In this document: positions 14,108-26,800 of the stretch, in pieces | Layout of the letters: each line of letters begins with the position of its first letter | Position numbering within the stretch: position 1 is the stretch's first letter | NCBI GenBank assembly: GCA_963402885.1 | Contig: OY727099.1 | Coordinates: 19,859,001 to 19,923,000 of the forward strand | Length of the DNA: 64,000 nucleotides | Source: Antedon bifida | Taxonomy: Eukaryota > Echinodermata > Crinoidea > Comatulida > Antedonidae | Direction: 5' to 3' | The notes under the pieces: model-generated | Told to the model about the DNA's origin: nothing | The model's database searches: none | What the model saw: the letters and a program-made list of their open reading frames with translations, nothing else | Made by a program: the position numbers and the translations under genes

Positions 14108-14155
14108 ATGATGGTGTTTGTTTTTTGTCATAAACTAAGCTTCCATGTGATAACA

Positions 14156-14510
14156 TTCCAAAACAAAGTGGCTAGGACTTCAGACTGTTCACAGTAATTC
14201 TATTTCAAGAAATGATTTTCTAAGCTTATTTCACCATTCAAAAAAAAAAAAAAGCTATTAGTGGATTGGGTCTTGAAGTTCAAAGTAACCCTTATTTCAA
14301 GAAATGATTTTCTAAGCTATAGCCTATGTCACCATTCCAAAAACAAAGAGCTAGTGGGTTGGTCTTGGAGTTCAAATTAACCCTTATTTCAGAAAGTCAT
14401 TTTCTATGCTAAGCGAATGTCACCATTAGAAAAACAAAGAGCTACAGAGTGGCTTGGTCTTGGTGTTCACAGTAACCCTTAATTCCAGAAATCATTTTCT
14501 AAGCTAAGAT
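14156..14510. repeat. four tandem ~90 bp copies in the 3' UTR region
   Basis: Units share CAAAGAGCTA, TTGGTCTTG..GTTCA, AACCCTTATTTC, GAAAT.ATTTTCTAAGCT and TCACCATT. They start at about 14158, 14238, 14338 and 14430. They lie just after the stop codon at 14107 and are probably transcribed as 3' UTR. A candidate polyadenylation signal AATAAA is at 14896-14901. Confidence 0.75.
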
Positions 14511-15217
14511 ACCTCTACTAAAACTGGACACTGTTGGAAAAATCTAATTAATTTTTATTATATTCTTTTAAAATCTTATTTTGATAGTGATATAGTATTA
14601 TAGTTGTAGTGAAACATATATGCACACTAGTTTATGATATTTTCATATAATATATTTATATGAAAAACTGTTTGATTTTACGATATGGTTGTTTTGTGAA
14701 CTTGGTCTAAAATAGTATGAAGCTTTCGCACGTAAACAAACTTTAGTTATGTGCATTGAGAACCTTATTTCTGAAAAACAGCGTAAATGAAAAAAAGACT
14801 GCAGTATTTCTTATGAACCTTATTTGTGTTTTAGTTAAATAATCTTTGAGTTTGCAAAATGTAAAAGTGAGTTCATAACATATTGTATAATTAATAATAA
14901 AAATGTATATAATATCAGGTTTTTTTTTAAAAGAATATATTTTTATTGATGCAAAGTGCGCGGTAATAATTATTATAACAAAGTCATTCCCATTAGAAAA
15001 AGTTACACCTTGATACCAATTGACGCAAAGAATTAGAGTAGGCACAATGTATTATATATTTTAACCTAACTTATATAACAATTATAGTTGATAAAATTAT
15101 TGAAGTTCTTCTGTGGATTATAACAAGGTGCTTTTTATGTGCAATTAGACGGTTTTATACGATGAAATCTGTTTTTCATTTGGTTCCATTGAATTGAATT
15201 AATCTCTATATTGTATA

Positions 15218-15696
15218 CAGTAGTATCCCATCTTTTGGACACCCCTAAGGGGACACTTTCCCACAAAACTAACAAGAAGTTTTATTATCATTACACAGCC
15301 ATTGTATTTTGTTATGTTGATTAAATTGTTGTAAGTATTTTCTTTGGTATTTATGATTTTAAATCGTATCCTTTAAGCCCTGTCTACACTATCAAACTAG
15401 TTTCACAAAAAAAAGTGTGATGTGCCCAAATATGTTAGTGTTGTGCCCATATGTGGACATGATGATGTCATGTTAATACCATTTTTTGTCACATAAAGTT
15501 TGATAGTGTAGACAGAGCATTAGTCTTGTCTTGTTTGGTTTTCAAATACAGAATCCTACTAAAAGCACCAAACAAATTGTCTATAGCAGGGGTGTCTTCT
15601 GAATAGGTTAAAAAACCATTGCCCCACGAACGTTTCATTGTAAACTTTCACAGTGTCCCCGAATAAGGATGCCCCAAATAATAGGGTTCTACTGTA
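15218..15696. mobile_element. MITE-like repeat of the CAGTAGAAC family with a family A MITE inside
   Basis: It begins TACAGTAGTATCCCATC and ends GGGTTCTACTGTA, with GGACACC and GTGTCCCC segments near the ends. The family A element at 15376-15520 is nested in it, so it inserted later. Confidence 0.55.
15376..15520. mobile_element. TA-flanked MITE, family A
   Basis: Ends AGCCCTGTCTACACTATC and GATAGTGTAGACAGAGC are near-perfect inverted repeats. The interior matches the other copies (GTGTGATGTGCCCAAATATG). Confidence 0.85.
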
Positions 15697-16639
15697 TTTT
15701 CGTTATTATTTTACATTTTGTATTTTACATTATTATTTAGATTTTGTCTAATATTTTATCTAGTATATTGGATATAATTGAAGTGTACTTTTTAGTTTTT
15801 ACAGAATGTGCAATTAATTAACATTTAAAAAAACGAAAGTACCAAACTACACAAAGAATATTATATAGAAACAAAAGATGTTGTTCTCCAATAATATGTT
15901 CTCGTTTGTAATATACCCAACCAATTTCCTGAAAGTTTTTTTATGTAATTTATATTTGGATTTAGAAACTGATGATTTGTTTATGGAACGCCAGATGACA
16001 TCACCTGATAAAGGGTGTACTTTATCTTTCTTTTTTTTTTAAATTAGGAAACCCCATACATTTCATTACTTCTGAAAACAAAATGATGTATGCTATTTAC
16101 TTTCTGTTTGCATTATGTATATTTTTTGTTATGTTCACAATATTTATTATAATGGAAGAAAAATATAAAGATTCGGGTTTTAAATATAAAGTGTTTTGAC
16201 TAACCAGTATTATTCGTGTTTATTACGTACGTAATTACTGCAGTTGTCTTCGTGGTGATGCGCGTCTGTGTAGGTTGTGGCCGCGACAATGACGCTGTTA
16301 ATGATTATAATACCAATACTATGTTGGTCATATGAAGCAATGTCATTGGCAAGGAGGAGTTTAATTACATAACATTGCAATGATAATTTATGTTATAACT
16401 CCTCACTGTGCCTGTGTGTATACTTCATTACTCTTTGCTGTCGTTCCTGTTTTTGAGGTGTTTGTGGTGAAGGTGGCGTATACGATGACGACATGCAGCA
16501 GGTTATGAGACTTTTAGTAAAAAACAATATTATGTAAGTACTACTGTACTTATTTATTGTCACCGTTGGCGGTAAAGTGACGTAAGCAATGACGCAATCA
16601 ATTTGAAACAATTGTTTGGGTTTTTTTAATTTTTAGATA

Positions 16640-16731
16640 GAGATATCTGCCCACGTTCGTCCTGGAAAAAAAAATTACGCGAGCGGGTACCAGCTCTATC
16701 CCTCTCCCGCCATATTGAATCTAAGAATGAT
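16640..16731 (+). promoter_or_regulatory. candidate TATA-less promoter with non-coding first exon
   Basis: A CpG-containing patch (TTACGCGAGCGGGTACC, TCCCGCCATATTG) is followed by ATGATAG|GTAAGT, a near-ideal splice donor at 16732. CGCCATATT matches a YY1-type initiator-region motif. The nearest downstream plus-strand acceptor with a pyrimidine tract before a start codon is at 20820-20821, so it may be an alternative 5' exon of the Kazal gene. This is inference from motifs only. Confidence 0.35.
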
Positions 16732-18277
16732 AGGTAAGTCTTATTTATATTAGGCCTATAAAAACTTCCTTTTATCTCCATCCATGTGTATGGATTATAT
16801 GTTTCTGAAACAGTGCATTAACCGGGTGTTTACTATAATCCCAGACAATCATTACCAATCAAATTGATACCCCAAACAAAACGAATACACTTGCGTGCAT
16901 ACACGATTTATAATTGCTTCCGGATTGGCTGAAAGTTTCACGGTAACGTTCGTAAACTACGAGGCGCCATAAGTAGCAAATCTGTGCATGAAAGAATAAG
17001 CAGTCGGATCTATAAAAGAAATCATAATGTACCGTTGTTGAGCACACATTTAATTTATTAAAACTCATGATACTCATATGATAGGTAAACTTTGTTCTGT
17101 TATAGCAGATTTTGTAAACCTTTTTGAACAATTCACTCTGGAGAATCAAACATCCGATCCCGAGTCAATATATGGCGACTTATACGGACCTTTAGTTGAC
17201 TCTTTATGTTAATGTTTCCTATTGGTAATTTCTATCGTCTCTTGTGAATTAATTATTAATGCCTTGTTGAAAATAGGATTTGGCCCATATCATAAAGGTT
17301 TGCGTAAAATAGACCTATTAACCCGTGTGAAATTTGAACTTCTCAACTTGATTGTTCTAATATATGCTACTTTAAGAATTATGAATTATTAAAGGTGATC
17401 AAAAAAATGGTTGAATAGACAGAACTTTTTAAACCAATTATCTTTCTCATAAGTAAGATAATGTACTGTAATTGTTAATTTATACAAATAATGAATTTTG
17501 AGTTGAATAGTAGGCATATTTTACGAAGTGGAGCCGTGTAATTATAGGATGAAAATTTTCTCCCATTTAACGAATACTAAAAAAAAACTACTATACCTAA
17601 CTAAAGACTAGATAATGTTTAAAAGGCGCTAGGCATGCTTTCCGATTTTGGCCGCGGAGTTGTATATATACAGTACGGCGCATATTACGGGTTGGTTTTC
17701 GAATGCACACAACCCTCCCTGTTTTGCACACATTTTTAAACTTTGTGATTTTAAATTAGAAACATTACATAGTATAGAACGTTTACCGGGCAATATAACT
17801 ACTAATGAACGGAACGTGATAGGAAGTTAACCAATCAAATACCAAATATCATGCGTTATAAAACTTATACAACCTATTATTGTAAGGACAGTAGAGGTTG
17901 AAAAAGATAGCACCGTACTCTGAATACCCTTTCGTTATTTAACGGTTAACACACTGAATTGAATGACTGTTCAGTTTCCATCAAATACAAAGTACACTCG
18001 GATGTATTTATTCAATTCAATTTGTCCAGCTACTGTGCATTGTGCTACTTTCTTTGAACTTTAGAGTCTAAAAACTATTGTTAAATATTTAATAATTGGT
18101 TTGTAATACTAAAGAACTTTTATGTTGCAGAATTTATAACATAAATGTAGTTGGTATTAGACTAAAATAAAGTTTACAAACCACAGCAGTAGGTACAAAA
18201 TAATCCGAGCCAGTTCGTTGGGGTAAACCAAATTTAGCGATAACTATACCCATGAAACCGACTTACCCGGGTAAACA

Positions 18278-18573
18278 GGGACTTTTAGAATGAGTGAACG
18301 TGCACACGACGGCCACGTCCACATGGGTCGTAGTCGACTGTTCTCGTCGACAGATATATGAACATTTACATTAAGTGGAAGTTGACGTGCCAGTGAACGT
18401 ATGACGTAATGACATCCACTAGTACTCATGTCAGAGGACGAACGTCAAAATGCCACTGAACAAGTGCTCCAATTTGCCATTCGACGTACCAGTCGCCTAG
18501 CGCATGCGCCTATCATAAAAATGACGTAAGACAGTAGCAGTCGACATAGTCGACGTAAAATCTAAAAGTCCCT
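18278..18573. mobile_element. MITE with AGGGACTTTTAGA inverted ends
   Basis: AGGGACTTTTAGA at 18278-18290 is exactly complementary to TCTAAAAGTCCCT at 18561-18573. The 296-base interior is GC-richer than its surroundings and has repeated GTCGAC and GACGT motifs. It encodes nothing convincing. Confidence 0.75.
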
Positions 18574-20688
18574 AATAAGGTCTGAATGAGCTCATGGGTG
18601 TATAATATACATATTATATTATATAATATTATGCTGTCAATGAATTGAGTAAGATGAGATCAGAATCCAAACTGTCCATCATGGTTATTACGCATCTCAC
18701 ACATATCCCGTGCAGGTACCACAAACAGATTTCTCACCACATCAACATTCATATATCCTTCTTGAAAGGAAATAATCTAATATCACGATACTAGTTTTAG
18801 TTGAACCATAAAACCACCAATTATATAGTAATTGTTTGTTTTTAATCAAACAAACAACTTTGAGACAAGTGTGCGCTCCATCACATGTCCCTCAAGTGAA
18901 ACAAAAACTAGACCTATGCCTATAGACAAACATCACATTTGTATTATCTCCTCTTCACCCTCACGCTGTCAACGGATTACCACGCCAGTAAAATCGTGTT
19001 AACTCCTTCCTCCTCTCCCTCTTTATTTTGTTTTCAGTTACGATTTTGAGACATGTGTATTTGGCCCTTTCACAGCATCCCAATGTTCCTTTTTTATGTT
19101 CTCCTTTCACGTGTATGTTGCAACGATGACTTGTTATTCATATTAAATAACTTTACAACCAATACTGCTTTATTTCTATTTCTTTTTCTCTGTTTTTTGT
19201 TTATCGGGCTCACATGTGTCAAAAGGCCCATATAGACAAACACCACATTTGTATTTTACCGATTTGACTTAAAATTAGTATTTATTAAAACATTTTTAAT
19301 ATTATTCACTTTTAAACACAACAATTTAAGTATGTCTTTAGACTACTGTAGGCCTATATTATTTCCACTTTATGGGAACTTTCTCAAGTTTTGTGTCAGC
19401 ATCAGTTTTGATAATCATTCTTGATGATTTCATTATGTGACTTTTCAAACGTTCGTGCCGACTTTAGTCCACTCTGGACTTCTGATGACCTCATTGTATA
19501 TGGCGGAAGGATATAGTCAGATCGGGATCCAACAGACCAGCCGATTGACTTCACCCTTTTCCTATGTCTTCATTGTTTTATTTGCTGCAACCGGAGCCAA
19601 CGAACAATATTATAGTTATTAGCCAACAATCAGAAGACACTTATTCGAAATCCATCTGCAGTCATATCACTTTTTTTAATTGTAAGACTGTCAAAAACAT
19701 GACATAGTAGGCCAACAGTTGAGATTCACACTTAATGTCATTTACCACAACATGAACTTCATTAACTTAGGCTATTTTTTTCATTTTTTTTTTAATGCGG
19801 CTGACATCTTGGTAATTGTAGTACCGCCCGGCGTGCGCACATGATTGAAAGTTTGATGTTTGAATTTCCAGTAGACCTACCATGTATTCTGTTACACATG
19901 GAACCCTCCATTGCGAACAACATTCGTATTAAACGAATAAAGGGGAAATGTGACAATTAGAACATTATTCTACAATGTCATTTAATGTATTTTTACACGA
20001 GTAGAAAGCGTTAGCTATGCGCATGCGTCAACTTTTTATGACGCGAAAAATGCACAACCAGTCAGACCTCTTGAAATCACGCGGAAAACTGAATTATGCG
20101 ATTATAAATCTAGAATTATGTTCGAAAATACTGAGTACATTTGCAAAGCAGACAAATGATCGGTCAAAAGATACGTCACACATTGAAAGAAATTACCGGA
20201 ACATCTTGAACTTTGACATAGCAAAAAGTTGTTAACTGAAATGGAGAATGTACGCCTTACATAGATATCTCACACATTTCAACGTACATCCATGCATAGA
20301 TCAATCACAACAATTATTTAAAATAATTTCTTGATCCATGGTATTCGCGTGATATAGGCCCTGATTCATTCCATCTTCTCGACTCTCCCACCTAAATTCA
20401 ACATAGGGATTCAGTGTAACTTCTATAACCACTCAACCCTTCCTAAATTATCAACGCCACATTATCAATCCCCCAATGAATAGGATAATCCGATCTTATT
20501 AATACAATGCATCAACATGTTTTAAGAAATATATAGTCTCGATGCTAAAGATAATAATAAAAATATTAAATTAATTGTAGTTTTTTGTTTTACGCACATG
20601 CCTTTAGTGCAGATTACGATTTCTGTGACGACAACAGGTGTTTTTTTCGAGTACAAGTTACAATATTCACGGAACGTCCCGCCCACTT

Positions 20689-20696
20689 TATATAAG
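20689..20696 (+). promoter_or_regulatory. TATA box of the Kazal/antistasin-like gene
   Basis: TATATAAG lies 165-172 bases before the ATG at 20861 in a GC-richer setting (GTCCCGCCCAC just upstream). A start site near 20720 would follow. CCA|GTAAGG at 20755 and an acceptor at 20820-20821 could remove a 67-base leader intron. Confidence 0.5.
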
Positions 20697-20860
20697 CAAT
20701 TGGTCTACCACCAAAATGCTTCCAGTTGTCGGTTGATGCCCTCTCGGACCTCCAGTAAGGCACTTCCCTGCGTGTCCTATCTAAGTACACTCGCTCGCGG
20801 TTCGCTCTTTCTATTCGACAGGATAATTCTATAACTGGTTCTGTGATTTTATACTTAATA

Positions 20861-23800
20861 ATGCAGTGTTTTGTTTTGTTAGGAGTCTTGTGCCTGTTTG
20901 CTCTGTGCGCAGCCGAGCCATGGCCTTATACTTATGGTGCAGTGCAGGGTATGTAAATGATAAATATTTTTTCCGATTCTTAGTTTTTTTTTAAAAGTTT
21001 ATCGTGAAAAATAAATAACCGGAACAATATTTAATATTTATTTTATTTGTTATTTATAAAGCATATATACAGGATATCTTAATTCAGAAATAAGTTGGTA
21101 CAACTGGTTTTTTAATGTGGTCCTGTTTAAAACTTTATCTGACGACATATTGTTTACTAGGATTTAATGTAGAATATTACATATCTGATTTTTTAAATCC
21201 ATTTATGCATTTCCTTTGTATTGTCTTATTCTAAAAAAATAATTAAATAATCGGTTCCATTATTGCACGTACATTCAACAAGTCAACATAATTTTCCAGA
21301 AGTCGTTTAGTTATACAGTACGTTGTCGCTAAATTCAGAAATACTGTAGGCCTATGCATAATTGGTATATAGTAGGGAAATGTTTGTATTGGCTTTATTG
21401 TAAAGAGTTTAAGGACAAATTAATAAAATCAGTAGGAAAACAAAGACGTGTGTTTTGCTAGATGAATGAACGGTTACTTGTAACCACATAATCAAACTTT
21501 TAATGACATCATCAAATTTGTAATCACATCATCGAACTTGTAATCACATAAATCATTACTCCTAATTTATTTGATGTTAAAAACACAAAAGTTACCTCCT
21601 AACGACTAAACTTTTTTCACAACTGCTTTGTCACTAGCCTTGTAGCGGCTAGCAAGGACAATACTCGTATAGAAAAATGATTAAACAAACCGCAATGTTT
21701 CCTATAGGTCTAGGAAACTATTGTGGTAGATTTGCGATCAATGGGACTTTATGTATGATTGATAAACTACTGAGAAACAAACGAGAAAATCAAACTAGTT
21801 TGACAAGAAAGTGCGATGTGCCCAAATATGGTAGTGATATGCCCAAATATGGTAGTGATATGACATCATCATGTCCATATATGGGCACATCACTTTTTTT
21901 TGGGAAGCAACAAATGAGGAAGGGTCTCCATCCAAACGTCACTTGTTTTAAGATTGTGGCTAAAGAAACTACATAAGAGTTCGTTCATAACAATAGGCCT
22001 AAACAATTCGCAATTGGCTGATCCGTCTAAACGGTACTACCATATCTACAGTTTAGATCCTGATTTTAAAATGACATGAAGTATAGCCTAATGTTTCACT
22101 ACTCGGAAAAAGTAAATTGCTTATGGGAAGCGGTTTCCTTGGGTTTCGTGAATTATGCGAAATAAATTTGATCGTTCGATAAATATTTTTAAAACTATCT
22201 TTTCAATTACGACAATTTCAAAAGCATGCCTACACTATTATTAACCCACTTCCCTTACAGAAACCATGTTATTCCTACTTTATCAACACAAAAATGTGGT
22301 TTATTCATTTAGATTTTAATGTAATTTCACATACACAGGCCTACTTTTATTGGTACAGTATACTTCTTTGTGTTATGGCATTTGAGTTCTTAACGACGAA
22401 CTGTTGTATACCTGTGAATATATCTTGTCTTATAATGGGTTAATAGCACATATCAACTTAATGTGATAACATGTCGGGTGACAGGTGTTCGTGTTAATCC
22501 TTTAAGGTGTTCCCATGCTTCCATTTGTCCGGATTCTCGACAGTGAAAATGTTCTTATTTCTCGTACAGTTTGAGTATTTTCCGCCATTTCCAATCGTTG
22601 ATTAAGGCCCTGTTTCTGCTGCCAACTAAATACCGTATATTATACGGTATTTTTTGAATACCGTATATATACGGTATATTTTTGGCAGCAGAAACTGCGC
22701 TCATAAAAAATATACCGTATTTTGTATACCGTATTTTCCCCACAAAATTTGTGGATAAAATACGGTATTTACAAATTTATACCGTATTTTTTGTACCCGT
22801 TTCTGCTGCCAATAAAAAATACCGTATTTTTTTTTAACATGACAAAAGGTCACCATTCGTGTTTTTATTGTCTGTCGCTGTTAGCTGCTTTACACACATG
22901 TATAGATATATTCGGCGAAAATGTGGAGCGAATACGTCACAGTTTTACTAAATAAATGTGTGTGGGGAAGCTAAAATGTCTGACCAACTAAAAGGTAATA
23001 AAAGGGACAACCACATTTATAAAGACATTTCTAAAAAAATAAAGCAGGAGTATGGAATAAACTTGTCTCCAAAGCAAGTAAACTCAAAGCTGAAGAGCCT
23101 GCGAAAGCAGTACAACATTGCAAAATACAATAACTCGGGGAGGGAACGAATTAATTGTCCCCATTACGATGTTTTCTGTGCTCTCACAACATCTCTATCA
23201 CTAGGGCTAGGCTGTTGAAAGTGAGACGTAAAACTTCCTTTATTGCGACTTTTAATTATCGATCAAATAAATGAATGGCAATTTGGGTAAAAAAGATGAA
23301 ATTTAACACGACCACCCAAGAAGTATTGTTAGCAGAAACGGGGTACTAAAAAATACGGTATAAAAAATACCGTATTTTATACCGTATTTTTATACCGTAT
23401 TTTGAGCAGTTGCAGCAGAAACAGGCCCTATGCCTACCGCGACTACTACGGTACTATGCCTAACTATCATTATTATCATCGTCATTATTGTCGTTATAAT
23501 CTTTTTAACCATTGTCGTAAATAACGAAAATACTACTACGCCACAATTTATATCAGGAAGAACATCTTAGCAACATTATACCTTAAATACGTTTATTACC
23601 TGTTTATGAATCTATACTGTATTGGAATGTAACTTAATATATACGTTCTAGACAAGCTAAACTTCTTGTGGAGTGTTCAACAACGGTATAATTGTGGATA
23701 TGAAATTACGTAATTTCGTGAAAATGTCTTCAAATTTATTCCCAGTGAGTTTGACTACCGTGTCCTACATCCTCGTTACAACGAGAGATATTTATAATAA

Positions 23801-26800
23801 TTCAATTCGAAATTAGTGTTGACAGTATTATAAAAGACCTTTTAATGTGGAAGATACTTCCAGCTAGGCTCCTGTTTGCAGCGAATTACATTACTGCTGA
23901 GTGACTGTTGTGCTGGCTGCATAAAGACAATGGTACCTAGTATTCCATGTCCATATACAACTTGATGTAGGCTACTGTATGCCTACACATGTAGTTTATT
24001 CTTTAAAGATTCACTCTTTCCATATAATTCAAAAAGTATTAATTACTAAAAACATAATAATTAAACATATTGAATGACAGCTTGCAACAATGCAATAGTC
24101 TTTTAACTTTTTCGTTTTTTGTTTTCAATCTTCTATTTAAAAAAAAGACTTTTTTATCTTATATGATTTTGACAATTTCTAAAGCATTCTAGAAAATTGT
24201 ATGGCATTTTAAAATCAGATTCAATCTTCTGGTCATGCGCTTTAGGTTTGAGGACAATTATTATTCCTCAATCAAGATAAAAACCAAATCGAAAAACTTC
24301 AGTTTTGTATAACTGAGGGAGAGGAGTTATTAGCTTACTCTTCTCGGATATAACCACATCTATGCAACACTGTTTCGTTGTAATACAGGTTGAGAACGTT
24401 GGTTGCACATATGCAAGACATACATTTGGATTTCTTTAACAAATTTATGCGATATTGTGAAATATTGATGTAGATATTTTCCGCATAATAACGACAATTT
24501 TGTTTTATCCCAATTATGACGTGACAATGTCTGTAACAAACATTAATCCTATCTATATTATATATAATACAATATCCAGGGTGGCCTTATGTCTTAGTAA
24601 AGTTTTCCTTGAGGATTGCCTGTAAAACTATGGGAAGCTAAATACGGGTCCTTGAGTTGGCTAGAAGATCAACAGTGGCTTAAAGCCCGGCCAAGGCCCA
24701 TTTATATAGTTATTAAACAGATGTTCCCTGGTGTCCGAACTCTTATTATTGCCTATAAATGACAACAAATATCGGTATCTCAAATACACCAATAATTATT
24801 TAATATCTCCGTCCAACCATTTTCAACTGACCCTAACCTTCAATGGTTACTATTTATATGATAGCGCATGCGCCGTTTATTAGTTATCGTCTGCGCGCCC
24901 CTGATTTTCGATGCCACGTCTTCGAAAGCTCAATGGGTCTTTGATCTCATCTAGTCATATTAAACTTTACTTGTTTCCGGGATCAGATTCAAATCCCTAA
25001 ATTCGCTGTAATTGCCTCCGTTGTTCTGCTGTTTAAATCTCAGCACAGTAGTTTAATTCCTTCTTGTTTTGTTTTGTATTGTCTGATTCATTTCATTCAG
25101 CAGCTGTTTGTTACTTTTTAAAAAGTAAAATGGTTCTGTGACCGAGTTTTACTAAAATTAATACAGCTAAATGATTATAAAGACTGCCCAAATAAGGAAC
25201 TAGGGCCCTGTTTACAACCCGCACCAATATGTCCTTATTATATAATTTAATTTAATTTACCATAATATTCCACTGCGCTGGCTGAAAAATTTCTATTAAT
25301 TTAATATTATAATTATTTTTTTTATGGCTATTAGAGTTCAATTACTGATAAATATGCCTACTTATACAAATTATAAATACTGTAGGTATATATATTATAT
25401 ATTATGACCTCCTAATTTGCATAAAAACAAAATGGCGGTCAAGCATAAATTTACGTTGATCATTTTCCAAAATGGCCAACCTAAACAGTCAATAGATACC
25501 ACTTTTACCTAAAAATGCAGCTACACTGTTCAGGCCTCTTTTTTCAGAAATGAACCAAAACTAACATGGTATAATAATGTTTCATTAAACTAACGTAAAA
25601 ATATATGAGAATTAATGACGTTTATTTATTTTGTTTGTAGATTGTGCAAGTGCATCTGTTTGTGAGTCCGATGGATCGCCCGTTTGCGGCACAAATCAGG
25701 TGACATACGATAATTACTGTGAATTACTAAAAGCCGTATGTGAAGAACCCCGAGTCAATCAGTATGTCACTGTACGATATGAAGGAACCTGTGGATGTAA
25801 GTAGGCTTAGGCCCAATTCTTTTCTATGTTGTGTTTGTGCGTCGGACAGTTTAAAATCTACGGTTTTTAGTCGCGTGCAAACGCGACTCTATAGCTCACT
25901 ATGTCGGTTGTTTGGTCGGTCGGTCGGTCGGTAAACACTAATTTAAATTTGCGCACGCGACTGCAGCCATGTATATGGCCTTTTTAATCTATAAACCAAT
26001 GGCGTGAAGTGTACACCAATGTATTATGTAGTTAGCGTAGTGCCAACTTTGTTTTCACTTGTATGCAACGAAGAGCGTAAGCGCAACTCCAAGTAATTTA
26101 AACAATCACGTTGCGATGGATAATGCTTTATCGTGCCGTCATTGGTCAAATTACTTACGTCTTGCGTTGCATCCAAGTGGATTGTTATCAATCACCAACT
26201 GATGTGTATCATCCGAGCTTTTGGTCAACTCCCTTGCGCGTACGCCATTGGTCAGTTTCGTCCAAGCTGGTCTGATAAGCAACTGCACTGCTGGCTGCCG
26301 TGGAAGGCCTAATCCGAATTTCCTTCTTTAAGGATGATAAATACCTTTATCTGTACTTTATTTTCTGATGTTGCATAATGTTTTACCTCAATTCACCAAC
26401 CGCTCCAAGATCACAATGTTGTTTTAGAAAGATAAGAAGTCAGAAGCACTGCTTAGTGTGTTTCAAGAAAATTTCCAATATTTTTATGACTGATACTGGT
26501 ATCTAGTTCTCAAAGCGTTATAACATTTTTACAGCTATATGAATTTATTATTGCTAAGAAAAAATACAAACTGTTAATGTTATGGGTACTAATATACTAA
26601 TAATTTAATTTTTGTGACAGGAGTCAAACCTTGATTAGCGAAAGCTATTTTTTGGCTCCTTTTCACACATACATACATATTGTATTGAATTGTACTATTT
26701 ATGTATGATGATGTGAATAAAGTTGGTATAGCCACCGTGTTAATTTGATAATATTTTTAAAACAATGTCTTTTGTTGTATAGATCCCCGGTCTTGTCTAT

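Larger units (their letters stand above)
14108..20688. other. intergenic region between the coiled-coil gene and the Kazal gene
   Basis: Besides the elements listed separately I see no supported coding exon. Open frames here are short and lack splice-site support. A GC-richer patch at 16640-16740 looks like a promoter and first exon (see that entry). Confidence 0.6.
20949..25640 (+). other. 4.7 kb first intron of the Kazal gene
   Basis: It contains a short tandem repeat (21478-21550), a terminally truncated family A MITE (21788-21905) and the Harbinger-like element (22605-23429). Outside these I see no exon-like segment. Confidence 0.7.
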
